Shown here piece after piece: positions 16,265 through 24,981 of a stretch of DNA of 47,157 nucleotides. The notes beneath the pieces are model-generated. The model was not told the DNA's origin and made no database searches. It worked only from the letters and a program-made list of their open reading frames with translations. Positions within the stretch are counted from its first letter, which is position 1; each line of letters starts with the position of its first letter. The position numbers were made by a program, and so were the translations under genes. Source of the stretch: Silicimonas sp. Its GTDB lineage: Bacteria; Pseudomonadota; Alphaproteobacteria; Rhodobacterales; Rhodobacteraceae. The stretch lies in NCBI GenBank assembly GCA_022340315.1, contig JAJDOD010000173.1:1-47157 (forward strand). The letters run 5' to 3'.

Positions 16265-16825
16265 GTGCAGAAAAATCCTCAGCCGGGGCGTCCGCGTAGC
16301 GAGAAGGCGCGTACCGCGATACTCGACGCAGTGCGGGAAACCTTGCTTGCGTCCGGATATTCCGGATTGACGATGGAGGCCGTTGCCAGCCGCGCCGGGG
16401 TCAGCAAGGCAACGATCTATCGCTGGTGGCCGACGCGTGGCGCGCTCGCCCTGGAGGCGGCCGGCGGGCAAATCGCAATCGGAACAGTGCCCGCGACCGA
16501 TGACCCTCTCGCGGATGTCGAGAGCGCCATTGACCAACTGATTGAAACCTTCTCGCGCCCGCTTGCCTCGGTCGTGATCTTCGCTGCCATCGCGACCGGT
16601 GCCGACGACCCCGAAATGGCGGCGCGTTTCCGGGCGGAATATGTCTATCCCTGGCGCGTCACCGCGGCCGAGGCGATCCGGCGCGCGACAGGCGGTGAAG
16701 ATGATGAGGCCGTACAATTCCTCCTCGATGTCATCGTCGGGACCGTGTTCCAGCGGACGCTGGTTCTGAAGGAGCCGAACACCGCGGACCTGAAATGGCG
16801 GCTCATGGCGTTGATCTTCCGCTGA
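16265..16825 (+). CDS. TetR/AcrR family transcriptional regulator
   Basis: This 186-residue protein has an N-terminal TetR helix-turn-helix (about residues 10-60: TAILDAVRETLLASGYSGLTMEAVASRAGVSKATIYRWWPTR) and a C-terminal helical ligand domain of TetR_C type. I chose the GTG at 16265 because AGGCGG lies six bases upstream. The frame extends to a GTG at 16226, but that start has no such site and falls close to the operator. Its ligand is unknown. The divergent CPBP protease gene is the most likely target, through the repeat at 16206-16220, with autoregulation. Confidence 0.85.
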   Translation: MQKNPQPGRPRSEKARTAILDAVRETLLASGYSGLTMEAVASRAGVSKATIYRWWPTRGALALEAAGGQIAIGTVPATDDPLADVESAIDQLIETFSRPLASVVIFAAIATGADDPEMAARFRAEYVYPWRVTAAEAIRRATGGEDDEAVQFLLDVIVGTVFQRTLVLKEPNTADLKWRLMALIFR

Positions 16826-16831
16826 CCGGCC

Positions 16832-17386
16832 TCAGCCTTCGCCCGCGATAACCGCCCTGATGATCGCCTTGGCGCTGTCGCTGTTCCACTCGGCGTCGCC
16901 ACGCATCCGGGCGATCTCGCGCCCCTCCGGGTCGATGAGGACCGTGATCGGCAGACCGAGAACGGCCATGTCGCGTGCAAGCGCCTGTTTCGGGTCGAGA
17001 TAGAGCGGAAGGTTGTCAACGCCCACCTCGCCAAGAAAACGCTTCAGACCAGCCAGATCGTTGCGGCCGGTCGCGATCGTCACGACCTCGAACGCCTCGC
17101 CGCCAAATTCGGACTGTAGTTCGGAAAGCATTGGCATTTCCTTACGGCAAGGTGCGCACCAGGTCGCCCAGAAGTTCACGAGCACGTGCTTGCCCCGGAA
17201 ATCCGAGAGCCGGTGCTCGCCGCCATCGGCATGGGTGAACGTCACTTCGGAGACCGGGGCGGGATCGGAGAAGAGAAGTTTCTTCATCGACCCTTCGCGC
17301 AGCGCCTCGAGCGCGGCGGTGTCCGCGATGGCGGCGTTTGCAGCAAGGCTCAGCCCGATGTAAAGGACGGCAAGAAACTGACGCAT
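16832..17386 (-). CDS. tlpA: TlpA-family thiol:disulfide oxidoreductase
   Basis: This 184-residue periplasmic thioredoxin-like protein has a signal peptide or anchor at residues 1-22 ([22 protein letters not shown]) and the redox motif WCAPC (C77, C80). The cis-proline loop is [12 protein letters not shown]. TlpA/ResA proteins reduce disulfides needed for cytochrome assembly. The start at 17386 is fixed by AAGGAG seven bases upstream. The start codon of the divergent argH lies only 13 bp away, an arrangement I associate with Rhodobacteraceae, so each promoter must lie inside the other gene or transcripts must be nearly leaderless. Its stop is 6 bp from that of the convergent TetR gene. Confidence 0.9.
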   Translation of the reverse strand: MRQFLAVLYIGLSLAANAAIADTAALEALREGSMKKLLFSDPAPVSEVTFTHADGGEHRLSDFRGKHVLVNFWATWCAPCRKEMPMLSELQSEFGGEAFEVVTIATGRNDLAGLKRFLGEVGVDNLPLYLDPKQALARDMAVLGLPITVLIDPEGREIARMRGDAEWNSDSAKAIIRAVIAGEG

Positions 17387-17399
17387 GGGACACTCCTTC

Positions 17400-18788
17400 A
17401 TGACCGACGACGCGAATTCGATGTGGGGCGGGCGGTTTGCCGCCGGGCCGGATGCCATCATGGAGGCGATCAATGCCTCGATCGGCTTCGACCAGCGACT
17501 TGCGCGCCAGGACATCGAAGGGTCGCGTGCTCATGCCGCCATGCTGGCAGCCACGGGCATTCTTACGGTTAACGATGCGGACGCGATCCGGGAAGGGCTG
17601 CTCACGGTCTTGTCAGAGATTGAAACCGGTTCTTTCCAGTTCTCGACTGCGCTGGAAGATATTCACATGAACGTCGAGGCACGGCTGAAAGAGCTGATCG
17701 GCGAGCCTGCCGGACGGTTGCACACGGCACGCAGCAGGAACGACCAGGTGGCGACCGATTTCCGGCTGTGGGTGCGGGGTCAGTGCGACGCGGCGGTGAG
17801 CGGTATCGAGGCCTTGCAGAGGGCGCTTCTCGTGCAGGCCGAGGCGGGGGCCGACTGGGTGATGCCGGGGTTCACGCACTTGCAGACCGCGCAGCCCGTG
17901 ACCTGGGGTCATCACATGATGGCTTATGTCGAGATGCTGGGGCGCGATGCCTCGCGGTTTGCGGATGCGCGCGCGCGGATGAACGAAAGCCCCTTGGGTG
18001 CGGCGGCGTTGGCGGGGACGTCGTTCCCCATCGACCGGGAGGCGACGGCAAAGGCGCTGGGGTTCGACCGGCCGGCAGCCAATTCGCTGGATGCCGTCAG
18101 CGACCGGGATTTCGCGCTGGAGTTCCTGTCGGCTGCCTCGATCTGTGCGATGCACCTGTCTCGGTTTGCCGAGGAGCTGGTGATCTGGTCCAGCGCGCAG
18201 TTCCGTTTCGTGGCGATGTCGGACCGGTTCTCGACCGGATCGAGCATCATGCCTCAGAAGAAGAACCCGGACGCGGCGGAGCTTGTGCGGGCCAAGATCG
18301 GGCGGATTCTCGGTGCCACGGTGGGGCTTTTCACGGTGATGAAGGGACTGCCGCTGACCTATTCCAAGGATATGCAGGAGGACAAGGAGCAGGTTTTCGA
18401 TGCCGCCGACAGCCTGATGCTGGCGCTGGCAGCGATGGAGGGGATGGTGCGGGACATGGCCGCGCAACCCGAGGCCTTGCGGGCTGCGGCCTCGTCGGGT
18501 TTCTCGACTGCGACGGACCTGGCTGACTGGCTGGTGCGCGAGGCGGGCTTGCCGTTTCGCGAGGCGCATCACGTGACCGGGCGGCTGGTCGCGATGGCCG
18601 AGGAGGCCGGAGTCGATCTGCCGGATTTGACCCTGGATCAGATGAAATCCGCCCATGCGGCGATCACCGACGATGTGTTCACGGTTCTGGGAGTGGACAA
18701 CTCGGTGGCAAGCCGCACATCTTATGGCGGGACGGCGCCCGACCAGGTGCGGGTGCAGATTGCCCGTTGGAAGGAGGCTCTTCAATGA
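17400..18788 (+). CDS. argH: argininosuccinate lyase
   Basis: This 462-residue enzyme catalyses the last step of arginine synthesis, argininosuccinate to arginine plus fumarate. The fumarase/aspartase superfamily signature [12 protein letters not shown] starts at residue 280 and holds the catalytic Ser on the flexible loop. The N-terminal [21 protein letters not shown] and [13 protein letters not shown] segments are also typical. I chose the ATG at 17400; the ATG at 17385 would overlap the tlpA start codon. No clear Shine-Dalgarno precedes either. The TGA overlaps the start of the next small gene (ATGA), so argH, two lipoproteins and a DUF2834 gene form one tight operon. Confidence 0.96.
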   Translation: MTDDANSMWGGRFAAGPDAIMEAINASIGFDQRLARQDIEGSRAHAAMLAATGILTVNDADAIREGLLTVLSEIETGSFQFSTALEDIHMNVEARLKELIGEPAGRLHTARSRNDQVATDFRLWVRGQCDAAVSGIEALQRALLVQAEAGADWVMPGFTHLQTAQPVTWGHHMMAYVEMLGRDASRFADARARMNESPLGAAALAGTSFPIDREATAKALGFDRPAANSLDAVSDRDFALEFLSAASICAMHLSRFAEELVIWSSAQFRFVAMSDRFSTGSSIMPQKKNPDAAELVRAKIGRILGATVGLFTVMKGLPLTYSKDMQEDKEQVFDAADSLMLALAAMEGMVRDMAAQPEALRAAASSGFSTATDLADWLVREAGLPFREAHHVTGRLVAMAEEAGVDLPDLTLDQMKSAHAAITDDVFTVLGVDNSVASRTSYGGTAPDQVRVQIARWKEALQ

Positions 18789-18937
18789 AGCGGCTGATTG
18801 TTCTGGCCCTTTTGGTTCTGCCGGGCTGCGAGGACCCGACGCTGGGGATCGGGGCGTCGATCTCGTCGGGCGGTGTCAGTGTGTCGCCGGTTGTCTCGGG
18901 GCGCGTCGGCGATGTCGGCGTGGCGGTGAGCCCATGA
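18785..18937 (+). CDS. small putative lipoprotein (50 aa)
   Basis: A 50-codon frame starts in the ATGA overlap with argH and ends in another ATGA overlap with the next gene, which argues for translational coupling. The sequence opens [15 protein letters not shown], a short signal peptide whose lipobox LPGC is acceptable but has an unusual Pro. The mature part ([35 protein letters not shown]) is Gly/Ser/Val-rich with alternating hydrophobic residues. I know no family. It may be an outer-membrane-anchored peptide, or a relative of the following lipoprotein. Confidence 0.6.
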   Translation: MKRLIVLALLVLPGCEDPTLGIGASISSGGVSVSPVVSGRVGDVGVAVSP

Positions 18938-19065
18938 CCCGGCTGGCTTTGATCGCAGCGCTTCTGACGCTGGCCGGCTGCGGGATCGACGGGCCGCCGG
19001 AGCAGCCCGAGGGTGGTATCAGCGTCAGCGGCGAGGCGCGGATCGGCGTCGTCGGAAGCCTCTGA
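18934..19065 (+). CDS. LptM-like small lipoprotein (43 aa)
   Basis: A 43-residue lipoprotein precursor, [16 protein letters not shown] with a good lipobox LAGC (13-16), then GIDGPPEQPEGG. The pattern C-G-x-x-G-P after the lipidated Cys resembles the LptM/YifL family (CGQKGPLYLP), whose E. coli member assists LptD maturation in the LPS translocon and is encoded close to lysA-type genes. Here too lysA is the next large gene. The tail ISVSGEARIGVVGSL is not part of that family. Coupled by ATGA to the upstream lipoprotein, its stop is directly followed by the next ATG. Confidence 0.65.
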   Translation: MTRLALIAALLTLAGCGIDGPPEQPEGGISVSGEARIGVVGSL

Positions 19066-19383
19066 ATGTCGCCCTTGCGGATGATCTATCTGGCGCTGGC
19101 CGTCTGGGGTGCCATTCATCCGATGTGGTGGTTTCTCAAGTACATGCGAGAGACCGGCACCGGGCTGACCGGGCTGATCGACGCCTGGTACGTCAATGCC
19201 TCGACCACGGGTCTGACATGGGATTTGACGATTGCCGCGATTGCGCTGACGATCTGGATCGTCGCGGAGACATGGGTTCGCAAGAACTGGTCGGCGCTGA
19301 TCGCCATTCCGGCGACCTTCTGCATCGGGGTGAGCTGCGGGCTGCCGCTCTATCTGTTCCTGAGAACGCGGAACGTGGGTTAA
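19066..19383 (+). CDS. DUF2834 family membrane protein
   Basis: A 105-residue protein with three hydrophobic segments (about 5-25, 50-68 and 75-97) and the layout of DUF2834: a first helix with WGAIHPMWWFLKYM, a loop, then a TWDLTIAAIALTIWIVAE helix. The function of the family is unknown. Its ATG follows the preceding TGA without a gap, so it belongs to the argH operon. The next 267 bp contain no gene but hold an 11-bp repeat array and the lysA promoter. Confidence 0.75.
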   Translation: MSPLRMIYLALAVWGAIHPMWWFLKYMRETGTGLTGLIDAWYVNASTTGLTWDLTIAAIALTIWIVAETWVRKNWSALIAIPATFCIGVSCGLPLYLFLRTRNVG

Positions 19384-19465
19384 CGCGGCGAGCGGGGCCA
19401 GCCCTGGGGGCGGGCAACTTTCGCGGGTTAATGCAGGAAAACAAGGCGAATGGCGTCAAATCGCA

Positions 19466-19509
19466 ACGTCGGTATCACGTCGGTATTACGTCGGTATTGC
19501 GTCGGTGGA
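19466..19509 (+). repeat. 11-bp tandem direct repeat upstream of lysA
   Basis: Units ACGTCGGTATC (19466-19476), ACGTCGGTATT (19477-19487), ACGTCGGTATT (19488-19498) and a decayed GCGTCGGTGGA (19499-19509) follow each other with an 11-bp period, about one helical turn. They end 102 bp before the -35 of the putative lysA promoter. Confidence 0.85.
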
Positions 19510-19611
19510 TCCGCCAGTATCGACAGCCGGACGCCGACCAACGGCAGGTGGCGTTAAGGTTGGTTGCGAAAGGGTGAAGTTTCGGGACGCAAACACAGCG
19601 TCGGAGTTTGC

Positions 19612-19639
19612 TTGCCCCGTCAGGCGCATCTGCTATGAG
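19612..19639 (+). promoter_or_regulatory. putative lysA promoter
   Basis: TTGCCC (19612-19617) and TATGAG (19634-19639) are separated by 16 bp and predict transcription from about 19646, only 5 nt before the lysA ATG. The absence of a Shine-Dalgarno sequence fits a leaderless or near-leaderless message. Confidence 0.5.
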
Positions 19640-19650
19640 CCGTTTTCGAG

Positions 19651-20922
19651 ATGGACCATTTTCTCTACAGAAATGGCGCGCTTCATGCCGAAGATGTGCC
19701 CGTAGCCGAGATCGCGGCGGCGGTCGGGACGCCGTTCTATGTCTATTCGACGGCCACGCTGACCCGGCATTACCGACTGTTCGACGAGGCGCTTTCGCCG
19801 CTCGATCATCTTGTCTGCTATGCGATGAAGGCCAATTCCAACCAGGCGGTTCTGCGGCTGATGGCCTCGCTCGGGGCGGGGGTCGACGTGGTTTCGGGCG
19901 GGGAATACGCCCGCGCGATCGCCGCAGGCTTCCCCGGCAAGCGGATCGTCTTCTCGGGCGTCGGCAAGACGGTCGCGGAGATGGAAGCGGCGATCGCGGG
20001 GGGCATCCGGCAATTCAACCTGGAGAGCGAGCCGGAGATGCGGCGGCTGTCCGAAGTGGCGACCCGCATGGGGCGGACCGTTCCGGTGACGGTACGGGTC
20101 AATCCGGACGTGGATGCCCGGACGCATGAGAAGATCGCCACCGGGAAGGCCGAGAACAAGTTCGGGATTCCGATTGCGAAGGCGCGTGAGGTCTATGCCG
20201 AGATCGCGCGGCTGCCGGGTTTGGAGCCGGTTGGGATCGACGTGCATATCGGCTCGCAACTGACCGACCTGGCGCCCTATGAGCAGGCGTTCACCAAGGT
20301 CGCGGAATTGACCCATGCGCTGCGTGCGGACGGGCATGACATCCGCCGGCTGGACCTGGGCGGCGGTCTGGGCATTCCTTACGAGCGGTCGAATGCAGCA
20401 CCTCCCCTGCCGGTCGAGTTCGGCGACCTGGTCAAGCGAACGGTGGGTGACCTGGGGTGCGAGATCGAGATCGAGCCGGGACGGCTGATCGCGGGCAACG
20501 CGGGCATTCTGGTGTCGGAAGTGATCTATGTGAAGGAAGGCGACGGCCGGAATTTCCTGATCATCGACGCGGCGATGAATGACCTGATCCGGCCCGCGAT
20601 GTATGGCGCGTATCACGACATCGTGCCGGTCGTGGAGCCGGAGGCGGGCGCGGAAATGCATCCGATCGACGTGGTGGGGCCGGTCTGCGAGAGCGGCGAC
20701 ACCTTTACCAAGCAGCGGATGCTTCCCGAATTGCACCCCGGTGCGCTGATCGCCTTCCGCTCGGCCGGGGCCTATGGTGCTGTCATGGCGTCGGAATACA
20801 ACACGCGACCGCTTGTGCCGGAGGTTTTGGTGCATGAGCATCAATTCGCTGTCATCCGGGCACGTCCGAGCTTTGACGAGATAATAAATCGCGATACCAT
20901 CCCGGAATGGCTCAAGGGGTAG
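19651..20922 (+). CDS. lysA: diaminopimelate decarboxylase
   Basis: This 423-residue PLP enzyme of the alanine-racemase fold makes L-lysine from meso-diaminopimelate. The Schiff-base lysine is K60 (VCYAMKANSN). Other family motifs are VDVVSGGEY, DVHIGSQLTDLAPYEQA, the Gly-rich phosphate loop LGGGLGIPY and the C-terminal CESGDTF that supplies the cysteine across the dimer. The ATG at 19651 lacks a Shine-Dalgarno and lies 5 nt from the predicted transcript start. The TIGR02302 gene follows after 33 bp and is probably cotranscribed. Confidence 0.96.
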   Translation: MDHFLYRNGALHAEDVPVAEIAAAVGTPFYVYSTATLTRHYRLFDEALSPLDHLVCYAMKANSNQAVLRLMASLGAGVDVVSGGEYARAIAAGFPGKRIVFSGVGKTVAEMEAAIAGGIRQFNLESEPEMRRLSEVATRMGRTVPVTVRVNPDVDARTHEKIATGKAENKFGIPIAKAREVYAEIARLPGLEPVGIDVHIGSQLTDLAPYEQAFTKVAELTHALRADGHDIRRLDLGGGLGIPYERSNAAPPLPVEFGDLVKRTVGDLGCEIEIEPGRLIAGNAGILVSEVIYVKEGDGRNFLIIDAAMNDLIRPAMYGAYHDIVPVVEPEAGAEMHPIDVVGPVCESGDTFTKQRMLPELHPGALIAFRSAGAYGAVMASEYNTRPLVPEVLVHEHQFAVIRARPSFDEIINRDTIPEWLKG

Positions 20923-20955
20923 CCATTCGTTGCCCCGGCCTTATCTAAAGGGCGT

Positions 20956-23544
20956 ATGACCCAGACACGCGATCTTCCGACGAGCGCGGCAAAGCGGCTG
21001 AAATGGCCGCTGCGTCTGACTTTTGCCGGTTTGCTGGCGGAACGCGTGGTGCGTGCCTTCTGGCCGTTCTGGACGCTCTTGCTGCTGGTTCTGGCCCCGC
21101 TGATGCTGGGGCTGCACGAAGCCTTGCCGCTGGAAGCCGTCTGGGGCCTGGGTGTTCTGAGCATTCTCGGGCTTGCCGTAACGCTGGGTGTCGGGGCAAA
21201 GCGCTTTGTTCTGCCTCGGATGACCGAAGCGGTGGCGCGGATCGACGTGCAGATGCCGGAGCGGCCACTGACGGCGCTGGCCGACCGGCAGGCAATCGGT
21301 CATGGCGACAGCGCTTCGGAAGCGGTCTGGAAAGCGCATGTGGCGCGCATGGCCGAGCGGCTTGCGGCAGTGAAGCCCGCCGAGCCGGACCTGAAGCTTT
21401 CGACGCGAGATCGTTATGGGCTGCGCTATATCGCGCTGGTGGCCTTTGTCGTGGCACTGATGTTCGGCTCGCTCTTGCGTGTCGCGACGGTCACCGAGAT
21501 CGGCAGCGGTGGTCCTGCTCTGGCCTCGGGTCCGGCGTGGGAGGGCTGGGTCGAACCTCCGCTTTATACCGGCAAGCCGAGCCTCTATCTGAACGATATC
21601 GACCGCGCGGGCATTTCGGTTCCGGCGGGATCGCGCGTAACCGTGCGCTTCTATGGCGGCGTGGGCGAACTGGCCCTGCATGAGACCGTGTCGGGCCGCA
21701 CGACCGATGTGCCGCCCGCAACCGACCCGTCACACGATTTCGCGGTTGTCTCCTCGGGCGAGTTGCGGATCGAGGGGCCGGGCGGCCGTGCCTGGAATAT
21801 CGCGGTCGAGGCCGATGCGCCGCCGGTGATCGAGTTCGATGGCCCCATCGAGCAGGGCGAGGGCGGGCGCATGGAGGCGCCGTTTGTCGCGAGCGACGAT
21901 TATGGCGTTGTGGGCGGACGGATCGAGATCACGCTGGACCTGAACGAGGTCGAGCGGCGCTACGGGCTGGCGGCCGAACCCGAACCGCGCGAGACCATCG
22001 TGCTGGACCTGCCGATGACGATTTCGGGAGACCGCACCGATTTCACCGAGACGGTGATCGAGGATTTCTCGAAGCATCCCTGGGCAAACCTGCCGGTCGA
22101 GGCGGAATTGTTCGCGGTTGATGCGACCGGGCAGCAGGGGGTATCGGCGCCGCAATTCGCGACGCTGCCGGGGCGGCGGTTCTTTGATCCGCTGGCCAAG
22201 GCGATCGTCGAGCAGCGGCGTGATCTGCTCTGGAATCGGAGCAATGCCAGGCGGGTGTCGCAGGTCTTGCGGGCGGTGTCGTTCACGCCGGAGGATATTT
22301 TCCGGTCGGAGACCAACTATCTGAAGCTGCGCTTCATGGTGCGCAGGCTGGAGACGCGGGTATCGCTCGAGCGGCTCGATGACGAGATCATCGACGAGGT
22401 GGCCGAGGCCTTGTGGAACCTGGCGATCGAGATCGAGGAGGGTGATCTGTCGGACGCGCTGGAGCGTTTGCGCCGCGCGCAGGACCGGCTGGCCGAGGCT
22501 ATCGAGAACGGCGCGACGGACCAGGAGATCGCCGAGCTGATGCAGGAATTGCGCGAGGCGATGCAGGACTACATGCGCCAGCTTGCCGAGCAGAGCGATC
22601 CCTCGCAGCAGCAGCAGGCGCAGGGCGACATGCAGGAGATGTCGAGCCAGGATCTGCAGGATATGCTCGACCGGTTGCAGGAACTGATGGAGCAGGGGCG
22701 CATGGCGGAGGCGCAGCAGTTGCTGGACCAGTTGCGCCAGATGATGGAGAACATGCAGGTCACCCAGGGCCAGGGGCAGCCGAGCCCTGGCCAGCAGGCG
22801 ATGGAGGGTCTGGCCGAGACGTTGCGGCAGCAGCAGGGTCTGTCGGACGAGGCGTTTCGCGATCTTCAGGAACAGTTCAACCCCGATGCCCAGCAGGGCC
22901 AGGGGCAGCAGAACCAGGGCCGCGACGGCGACCAGGGGCGCGGTCAGGAGCACGGTCAGGGCCAGCAGGGGCAACAGGGCCAGCAGGGTCAGCAAGGTGG
23001 CGGGCAGCAGTTCGGCCAGCAGCAGGATGGCCAGCCGGGCGGGCAGGGCAGTCTTGCGGACCGGCAGCAGGCGCTGCGCAACGAGCTGAACCGGCAGAGG
23101 CAGAACCTGCCGGGTGCGGGCACGCCGGAGGGCGATGCGGCGCGCGATTCGCTCGGGCGCGCGGGTGAGGCGATGGACGATGCCGAGGAGTCGCTGCGCC
23201 AGGAGGATTTTGCAGGCGCGCTCGACAACCAGGCCGATGCCATCGAGGCGCTGCGCGAGGGGATGCGCGAGTTGGCCGAGCAAATGGCGCAACAACAGCA
23301 ACAGCAGCAGGGTGGCCAACAGGGCGAACAGCTTGGACAAGGCAACCCGAACGGCACCCGCGACCCGCTGGGCCGCGATGTGGGCGAGAACGGGCGTATC
23401 GGCACCGACGAGCAGCTTTTGCAGGGCGATGACGTCTATCGTCGTGCGCGCGAGCTTCTCGACGAGATCCGTCGCCGCTCGGGCGAGCAGGAGCGACCGA
23501 CGCTGGAGCTGGAGTACCTCAAGCGACTGCTGGACCGGTTCTGA
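20956..23544 (+). CDS. TIGR02302/DUF4175 family protein with Gln/Gly-rich tail
   Basis: This 862-residue protein belongs to an alphaproteobacterial family of unknown function (TIGR02302, DUF4175). Hydrophobic segments lie at about residues 30-50, 55-78 and 158-176. The rest is predicted to be outside the cytoplasm: a beta-rich part to about 400, then a helical, charged part (VAEALWNLAIEIEEGDLSDALERLRRAQDRLAEAIENG), and from about 545 a low-complexity region rich in Gln, Gly and Met with runs such as GQQGQQGQQG. A compact charged end (RRSGEQERPTLELEYLKRLLDRF) closes it. It follows lysA by 33 bp. The function is unknown; an envelope scaffold is my guess only. Confidence 0.88.
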   Translation: MTQTRDLPTSAAKRLKWPLRLTFAGLLAERVVRAFWPFWTLLLLVLAPLMLGLHEALPLEAVWGLGVLSILGLAVTLGVGAKRFVLPRMTEAVARIDVQMPERPLTALADRQAIGHGDSASEAVWKAHVARMAERLAAVKPAEPDLKLSTRDRYGLRYIALVAFVVALMFGSLLRVATVTEIGSGGPALASGPAWEGWVEPPLYTGKPSLYLNDIDRAGISVPAGSRVTVRFYGGVGELALHETVSGRTTDVPPATDPSHDFAVVSSGELRIEGPGGRAWNIAVEADAPPVIEFDGPIEQGEGGRMEAPFVASDDYGVVGGRIEITLDLNEVERRYGLAAEPEPRETIVLDLPMTISGDRTDFTETVIEDFSKHPWANLPVEAELFAVDATGQQGVSAPQFATLPGRRFFDPLAKAIVEQRRDLLWNRSNARRVSQVLRAVSFTPEDIFRSETNYLKLRFMVRRLETRVSLERLDDEIIDEVAEALWNLAIEIEEGDLSDALERLRRAQDRLAEAIENGATDQEIAELMQELREAMQDYMRQLAEQSDPSQQQQAQGDMQEMSSQDLQDMLDRLQELMEQGRMAEAQQLLDQLRQMMENMQVTQGQGQPSPGQQAMEGLAETLRQQQGLSDEAFRDLQEQFNPDAQQGQGQQNQGRDGDQGRGQEHGQGQQGQQGQQGQQGGGQQFGQQQDGQPGGQGSLADRQQALRNELNRQRQNLPGAGTPEGDAARDSLGRAGEAMDDAEESLRQEDFAGALDNQADAIEALREGMRELAEQMAQQQQQQQGGQQGEQLGQGNPNGTRDPLGRDVGENGRIGTDEQLLQGDDVYRRARELLDEIRRRSGEQERPTLELEYLKRLLDRF

Positions 23545-23553
23545 GTTGGCGGA

Positions 23554-24828
23554 TCAGTTCCCGATCAGGCCGTCGATCCAGTCACGAACATCGTTGGCCG
23601 TATCGACAAATGCGATCATGGACGGCTCGGCCTCGGGCAGCGCCCTGGCGATGGCAGGTGCCTGGGCGTAGGCGAAGACCAGCGCAAACGCGGCGAAGAG
23701 CATCATCAGGAACCCGGCGCGGAAGCCGGAGCGCCGTCGCGCCTCGGAAAATGCGTTCTTCCTTTGCGACGGCTTCAGCGTCGAGTTGATCTCTTCTATG
23801 TCCGGCAGCAGGTCGCGGCGGGGTTCTTCATAGGCAAAGTCGGATTCCGCATCGCGCTGGGGCCTGCTTTCGACCGCCGCTTTCTCATCTGGTTCCGCGT
23901 CTTCCGGCACATCTTCGCCCAAATGGGCCATCCGCGCTCTCAGGGCCCGCGACGGCGTCCGGCGTTCCCGGATGTCATGTAGGCCGAGGTCGGTCTGTGT
24001 CTCGATGCTTTCCGAAGGTGGCGCGCGGCGCTGGGACATCTCGCGCTCGGCTTCCTCGCGCAGAATGTCGAGCGCTGCGGCATCGGCTGGCCTGCGAGGG
24101 GTCCGGGCCGCGAGCACGTCTTCCGGTTCGTCCTCTTCGGTCTCCTCCGGTTCAACTTCAGTTTCTCCCGGCTCGTCTTCGATGTCGTCCGGCTGGTCTC
24201 CCTCGGTCTCCTCGGACAGGTCTTGTTCCGTTTCGCCTGCATCGCCGCTTTCTTCGTTCGGAGCGGTTACCGCGCGGATCGCCTGGCTCGTGCGGTCCTC
24301 CTCCTCGCGTTCCTCAGGTGCGGCGTCGTCGTCGTCGTTCTCAGCCGGGCTCGCGCCCGAGGTGTCGTCGTCGTCCAGGAAGTCGGCGCGGCTCAGGTAT
24401 GACGGGTGGGATTCCCGCCGGGACGATGCCGGCGCGTCTTCTTCCTCGTCGGCGTCATCATCGAAAAAGAAGTCATCGTCCGAGTCCGTCTCGCCCCGAT
24501 CATCGCCATCTGCCGCAAGCTCGATTTCCCTCGCGGGCGCGTCGTCGTCGTCGTCCTCGGTAGCGGTGTCGTCTTCGGGTGTGTCGTCAGGAGCGGCGTC
24601 CCCTGCGTCGTCCGCCCCGGCAATGAACCCGTCCGCGTCGTCTTCCTCGGAGACCGCGTCGGTGAACTCGACCTCTGCCGCGATGGCCGCGACCTCGGAG
24701 GCGGTGGGGGCGGGAAGCTCGTACCACGTGTGCCCGCAATTCGAGCATTGCACGTCGCGCCCGTCTTCCGGGATCATCGACGCGTCGATTTCATATTGCG
24801 CGCTACAATTCGGACAAATCAGCCGCAT
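23554..24828 (-). CDS. zinc-ribbon protein with acidic middle and C-terminal membrane helix
   Basis: This 424-residue protein starts with an MJ0042-type zinc ribbon (zinc_ribbon_4/5): Cys5, Cys8, Cys28 and Cys31 in CPNC...CSNC, followed by GHTWYEL. Residues ~40-300 are highly acidic low complexity (runs of Asp and Glu). A single membrane helix near the C-terminus (GFLMMLFAAFALVFAYAQAPAI, about 372-394) leaves a short tail. The topology suggests a cytoplasmic zinc ribbon tethered to the membrane. The function is unknown, though this family commonly sits beside ftsE/ftsX in Rhodobacteraceae. It is divergent from ftsE across 153 bp and convergent with the TIGR02302 gene. AAGGATAT precedes the ATG. 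Confidence 0.85.
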   Translation of the reverse strand: MRLICPNCSAQYEIDASMIPEDGRDVQCSNCGHTWYELPAPTASEVAAIAAEVEFTDAVSEEDDADGFIAGADDAGDAAPDDTPEDDTATEDDDDDAPAREIELAADGDDRGETDSDDDFFFDDDADEEEDAPASSRRESHPSYLSRADFLDDDDTSGASPAENDDDDAAPEEREEEDRTSQAIRAVTAPNEESGDAGETEQDLSEETEGDQPDDIEDEPGETEVEPEETEEDEPEDVLAARTPRRPADAAALDILREEAEREMSQRRAPPSESIETQTDLGLHDIRERRTPSRALRARMAHLGEDVPEDAEPDEKAAVESRPQRDAESDFAYEEPRRDLLPDIEEINSTLKPSQRKNAFSEARRRSGFRAGFLMMLFAAFALVFAYAQAPAIARALPEAEPSMIAFVDTANDVRDWIDGLIGN

Positions 24829-24981
24829 CGCATATATCCTTGCCTGTCGAACCCTGGCCTTTTCGGCTTCCGGTGCCCGCCCGTCCCTTCCTTAGCACCT
24901 TGTCGGCCTGCCGAAAAGCCGCGCCGTTGATCCTTGCCCGCAACTCGGGCAAAAGCGTGCAAAAGCGCGCGGAGAGGCGAT

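Noticed and set aside
19381-19434. two TTAA words read as a CtrA box upstream of lysA
   Set aside because: The TTAA words at about 19380 and 19429 are roughly 45 bp apart, far from the 7-bp spacing required.
19466-19509. possible CRISPR array
   Set aside because: Units are 11 bp and contiguous without spacers, so they are tandem iterons and not a CRISPR.
21730-23340. 536-codon Leu-rich frame on the minus strand
   Set aside because: It is the antisense reading of the Gln/Gly-rich TIGR02302 gene (CAG read as CTG gives Leu), with no independent signal.
23972-24895. 307-codon Ser-rich frame on the plus strand
   Set aside because: It is the antisense of the Asp/Glu codon runs in the zinc-ribbon protein (GAC read as GTC/TCG), and not a gene.
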